A DNA stretch of 22,151 bases from Bacillota bacterium. GTDB taxonomy: Bacteria > Bacillota > Clostridia > Oscillospirales > Acutalibacteraceae. The stretch lies in assembly GCA_023401495.1 (NCBI GenBank), contig JAEXDU010000182.1:1-22151 (forward strand). Reading direction: 5' to 3'. Positions 19,374 to 22,151 of this stretch are shown here, piece by piece. Position 1 is the stretch's first letter; each line of letters opens with the position of its first letter. The position numbers were made by a program, and so were the translations under genes. The notes below the pieces were generated by a model that ran no database searches, had not been told where the DNA came from, and was given only the letters and a program-made list of their open reading frames with translations.

Positions 19374-20762
19374 TTACAGGAATAAATCGCGTTCCCCGGC
19401 GCGCATGCGCTCAATGTTCCGGCGGACGATTCTCTGCACATTCGGGTTTTCGATTTTGTTCAGCTCGTTCTCCAGCAGATGTCCTCCCATTTCGGTCAGC
19501 TCGGGGTCGCCGTAATCGAGCATGTACTCCAGCAGCGTCATCAGCGCGTTGGGGGTACAGGTGTTCTGGATAGTTCCGCTTTTCGCGAGCTGCATAAAGC
19601 GGTCGCCGGTGCGGCCCTGCCGGTAGCAGGCGGTACAGTAGCTGGGGATGTATCCGTTTTCGATCAGGGTCTTGATCACCTCAAGCGGGCGGCGCTCATC
19701 CGAAAGCTGGAACTGCCCGGATACCGTTTCGTGCGGGGAATCCTCCTCCTGCTTGTAGCCGCCGATTTCCGTGTTGGAACCGGCGCTGATCTGCGATACC
19801 CCGTAGCGCAGCACCTCGTCGCGCATCTGCGCCGATTCGCGTGTAGACATGATGATGCCGGTGTAGGGCACGGCGATCCGCAGGATGGCCACCAGATGCT
19901 TAAAGGTCTCGTCATCCACCAGATGCGGGAAATCCTTCAGGCTCATGCCCTCGGCCTGCTTTAAACGCGGCATAGAGATCGTGTGGAAGCCCACACCGAA
20001 GCGTTCTTCCAGGTGTGCGTTATGCATCATCAGGCCGAGTACCTCGAACTTCGGGTCGTACAGGCCGAACAGCACGCCCGCGCCCACATCCTCAATCCCG
20101 GCTTCCATCGCGCGGTCAAACGCGGTCAGGTGGTAGTCGTAATTGCTCTTGCGACAGTGGGGATGCATGGCTTCGTAAGTGGGCTTATGGTAAGTCTCCT
20201 GGAACAGAATGTAGGTGCCGATGCCCTTTTCGTGGAGCATGCGGTATTCCTCCACCGTGGTGGCGGCAATATTGACATTGACGCGGCGGATGCTGCCGTT
20301 GTCGAGCTTTGTATCGTAAATGGCGTCGAGCGCGTCCAGAATGTACTGAATATCACAGTTGACGGGGTCCTCTCCGGCCTCAAGAGCAAGGCGCTTGTGG
20401 CCCATGCGTTCCAGCACGCGAACCTCCTGCTGAATTTCCTCGCGGGTCAGGCGGCGGCGCGGCATCTCGTTGCAGCGCTGAAAGCCGCAGTAAACGCAGT
20501 TGTTCACACAGTGATTCGAAACGTACAGCGGCGCGAACAGCACCACCCGGTTGCCGTAGATTTTCTTCTTGATGTCCCCGGCGACACGGTAAATACGCGC
20601 CAAAAGCTCCGGTTCGCTGATTTCCAGCAGCAGCGCGATATCCAGATAATCCAGCGTTTCTCCATTTTCCGCGCGGCGAACGGCGGCTTCACGCTGTTCG
20701 GATGTACTGTTTTTTGCCTGTTCCAGTAATTGATAGATTAAGTCATGATCCAATTGCATCAT
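19374..20762 (-). CDS. hydG: [FeFe]-hydrogenase maturase HydG (radical SAM tyrosine lyase)
   Basis: Cleaves tyrosine to supply the CO and CN ligands of the H-cluster. A 462-residue protein; start at ATG 20762 with GGAGG 7 bp upstream (a second Met follows directly). The radical-SAM cluster motif is NHCVNNCVYCGF, with Cys85, Cys89 and Cys92 (CX3CX2C). The HydG-specific auxiliary cluster motif CX2CX22C is intact at Cys376, Cys379 and Cys402, within CTACYRQGRTGDRF and NTCTPNAL. Also seen: GEDP after the barrel's second strand, FQETYHKPTYE and GAGVLFGLYD, typical of the ThiH/HydG branch. The auxiliary-cluster cysteines and the hydE neighbour separate it from ThiH. Its first 20 bases overlap the end of hydE, implying translational coupling. 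Confidence 0.97.
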   Translation of the reverse strand: MMQLDHDLIYQLLEQAKNSTSEQREAAVRRAENGETLDYLDIALLLEISEPELLARIYRVAGDIKKKIYGNRVVLFAPLYVSNHCVNNCVYCGFQRCNEMPRRRLTREEIQQEVRVLERMGHKRLALEAGEDPVNCDIQYILDALDAIYDTKLDNGSIRRVNVNIAATTVEEYRMLHEKGIGTYILFQETYHKPTYEAMHPHCRKSNYDYHLTAFDRAMEAGIEDVGAGVLFGLYDPKFEVLGLMMHNAHLEERFGVGFHTISMPRLKQAEGMSLKDFPHLVDDETFKHLVAILRIAVPYTGIIMSTRESAQMRDEVLRYGVSQISAGSNTEIGGYKQEEDSPHETVSGQFQLSDERRPLEVIKTLIENGYIPSYCTACYRQGRTGDRFMQLAKSGTIQNTCTPNALMTLLEYMLDYGDPELTEMGGHLLENELNKIENPNVQRIVRRNIERMRAGERDLFL

Positions 20763-21789
20763 GCTGCATCCTCCATTCTTTATGGTCGCCCCGGCTCACC
20801 GTCAGGCGGAATCCGGCCCGCTCCACGCGGCCCTGGATGCAGAAGCGGCACTCCGCCGCTTCATCGCCGGTGCAGATTTTATTGTCGTACAGCAAATACT
20901 TCTTCCGAACGTCGGTAGGGGAAAGGTTCGGCATCACCACGTTCGCTCCGGCCTTCAGCGCCTTTTCCCGCCCGAGCGGGTCGAGTGTGCCCACCGCTGT
21001 GGTGGCGGGCAGCAGCGCCGTGGGCAGCAGCACCCGCAGCATCGCGAGCAGCAAGAGCGTCTGCTCCACCGTGCCGGAGGGGAAAGCGCCGAACGGCGTG
21101 TCCTTCTGCGGAATAAACGGCCCGATCCCCACCATGTGCGGCTGCAGCTCCTGCAAAAACAGCAGGTCGTCCGCAAGGTATTCCGGCGTCTGGAACGGTG
21201 AGCCCACCATGAATCCCGCCCCCACTTGGTAGCCGATGTCGCGCAGATCCCAAAGACATCGCTTGCGGTTCTCCGGTGACATGGCGGCGGGGTGCAGCTT
21301 GCGGTAATGCTCGTCGTTTGCGGTTTCGTGGCGCAGCAGATAGCGCTGTGCACCCGCATTGTAAAAACGCTGGTACGATTCGCGGCTGTGCTCGCCGATC
21401 GAAAGGGTCACGGCGCAGTCCGGGTGCGCACTGCGAATGGAATACACAATCCGTTCGATCCGCTCGTCGGTAAAGTATGGGTCTTCGCCGCCCTGAAGCA
21501 CAAAGGTGCGGTAGCCGAGCTCCCAGCCCAGCGAGCAGCACTCCAGTATCTGGCGCTCGGTCAGGCGGTAGCGCTCCGCGTATGGGTTGCTGCGGCGGAT
21601 GCCGCAGTACAGGCAGTCGTTCTTGCAGAAGTTGGTGAACTCGATCAGGCCGCGGGTGTAAACCTCGTTGTCGTAATAAAGGCGGCGAAGCCGGTCGGCT
21701 TCCCGCATCAGCTCTGCATAGTCGGCGCCTCCGCCGTCGCGGATGAATTCCGCAAGCTCCGCGCGGGTCATACGGGCAAGATCACGCAT
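20743..21789 (-). CDS. hydE: [FeFe]-hydrogenase maturase HydE (radical SAM)
   Basis: Radical SAM enzyme required to build the H-cluster diiron subcluster. A 348-residue protein from ATG 21789, with AAGGAGGGA upstream inside the hydF 3' end. The motif NFCKNDCLYCGIR gives Cys55, Cys59 and Cys62 (CX3CX2C). The optional second-cluster motif CX7CX2C is also present at Cys306, Cys314 and Cys317, as in some HydE proteins but absent from others. Other family features are LQGGEDPYFTDE, SIGEHS, YLLRHETANDEHY and GAGFMVGSPFQT. BioB and PylB are relatives, but the neighbours hydF and hydG make HydE clear. It overlaps hydF by 8 bp and hydG by 20 bp. Confidence 0.96.
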   Translation of the reverse strand: MRDLARMTRAELAEFIRDGGGADYAELMREADRLRRLYYDNEVYTRGLIEFTNFCKNDCLYCGIRRSNPYAERYRLTERQILECCSLGWELGYRTFVLQGGEDPYFTDERIERIVYSIRSAHPDCAVTLSIGEHSRESYQRFYNAGAQRYLLRHETANDEHYRKLHPAAMSPENRKRCLWDLRDIGYQVGAGFMVGSPFQTPEYLADDLLFLQELQPHMVGIGPFIPQKDTPFGAFPSGTVEQTLLLLAMLRVLLPTALLPATTAVGTLDPLGREKALKAGANVVMPNLSPTDVRKKYLLYDNKICTGDEAAECRFCIQGRVERAGFRLTVSRGDHKEWRMQHDAIGS

Positions 21790-22151
21790 AGCTTCCCTCC
21801 TTTTTGTGGGTTTCGGGGATCGGCTGAAGCACGCGGTCGAGAATACCGGTCACATAGGCGATCAGAACGCCGTAGTTCACGATCGGCACTTCAGCGTCCC
21901 GCGCCTGCTGGATGCGGCTGAGCATTGCGGCGCGGTTGATCATACACGCGCCGCAATGAACGACAAGCGCGTATTCCGGCAGCTGCTTGGTGTAGCCGAG
22001 TCCGGAAGAAAAATCAAAGTACAGCTCTTTTCCGGTTTTCTGCCGCAGCCAGCGCGGGATTTTTACCTTGCCGATATCGTCCTCCTGCCGGTGATGCGTG
22101 CAGGCTTCGGCAATCAGAACCCGGTCGCCGTCCCTCAGCGCGGCGATTGCC
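21782..22151 (-). CDS. hydF: [FeFe]-hydrogenase maturase HydF, C-terminal part
   Basis: The minus-strand frame is open to the window edge and stops at TGA 21782-21784, overlapping the hydE start; the GTPase domain lies outside the window. The visible 122 residues or so are the cluster-binding domain of HydF, the scaffold that carries the diiron precursor to HydA. The signature CxH...HCxxC is intact: ACTHHRQEDDIG, then 45 residues after the motif His, then HCGACMINR. IPRWL, FDFSSG and VNYGVLIAYVTGIL are also as in the family. The protein ends in GSYA. First visible gene of hydF-hydE-hydG; the hydrogenase structural gene is not in the window. Confidence 0.95.
   Translation of the reverse strand, partial: AIAALRDGDRVLIAEACTHHRQEDDIGKVKIPRWLRQKTGKELYFDFSSGLGYTKQLPEYALVVHCGACMINRAAMLSRIQQARDAEVPIVNYGVLIAYVTGILDRVLQPIPETHKKEGSYA

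Noticed and set aside
1..22151. CRISPR arrays, rRNA genes, insertion-sequence transposases
   Set aside because: I looked for regularly spaced repeats, rRNA-like conserved blocks and DDE or tyrosine transposase motifs and saw none; the only mobile-DNA enzyme is the serine recombinase.

Overview
The window looks like a chromosomal segment of an anaerobic, fermentative Clostridia-type Firmicute, most likely of the Oscillospiraceae/Ruminococcaceae kind. The reasons are Gram-positive Shine-Dalgarno sites, a dgt-dnaG-rpoD-rrf2 order, orphan etfBA, and the three [FeFe]-hydrogenase maturases hydF-hydE-hydG. This taxonomic placement is inference; there is no rRNA in the window.

Positions 1 to about 7590 are clearly more AT-rich than the rest and form the right-hand part of an integrated mobile element. 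In order it carries: a left-truncated gene of unknown function; a secreted BspA-type leucine-rich-repeat protein; a tightly packed five-gene unit (DUF6809-like protein, a 30-residue membrane peptide, a 32-residue peptide, a 127-residue unknown, a DUF1643 protein); two tandem stem-loops; a DUF927-type P-loop ATPase; a 55-residue small protein; and a large serine recombinase. The recombinase ends 16 bp before a terminator shared with a convergent tRNA-Leu(CAA) gene. That marks the junction with the GC-rich host chromosome. No relaxase or secretion genes are visible, so they would have to lie to the left if the element is conjugative.

From 7629 rightwards is host core genome: tRNA-Leu and pyruvate kinase (pyk) on the minus strand; a divergent membrane-anchored VanY-like protein in which the first zinc-ligand histidine is replaced by tyrosine; ribosomal protein L31 (rpmE); and a yigZ-dgt-dnaG-rpoD-rrf2 run ending at a strong terminator at 16194. 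After a roughly 0.6-kb gene-free stretch comes etfB-etfA, behind a near-consensus promoter flanked by two TGGTnnnACCA operators typical of FadR/LldR-type GntR regulators. A convergent unknown gene and the minus-strand hydFEG operon fill the right end, with hydF cut by the window edge.

The core genes serve glycolysis (pyk), replication and transcription initiation (dnaG, rpoD), nucleotide hygiene (dgt), and electron flow and hydrogen metabolism (etfBA, hydFEG). The points most worth following up are the microprotein-bearing five-gene unit in the element, the dual GntR-type operators of etfBA, and the altered active site of the VanY-like protein.
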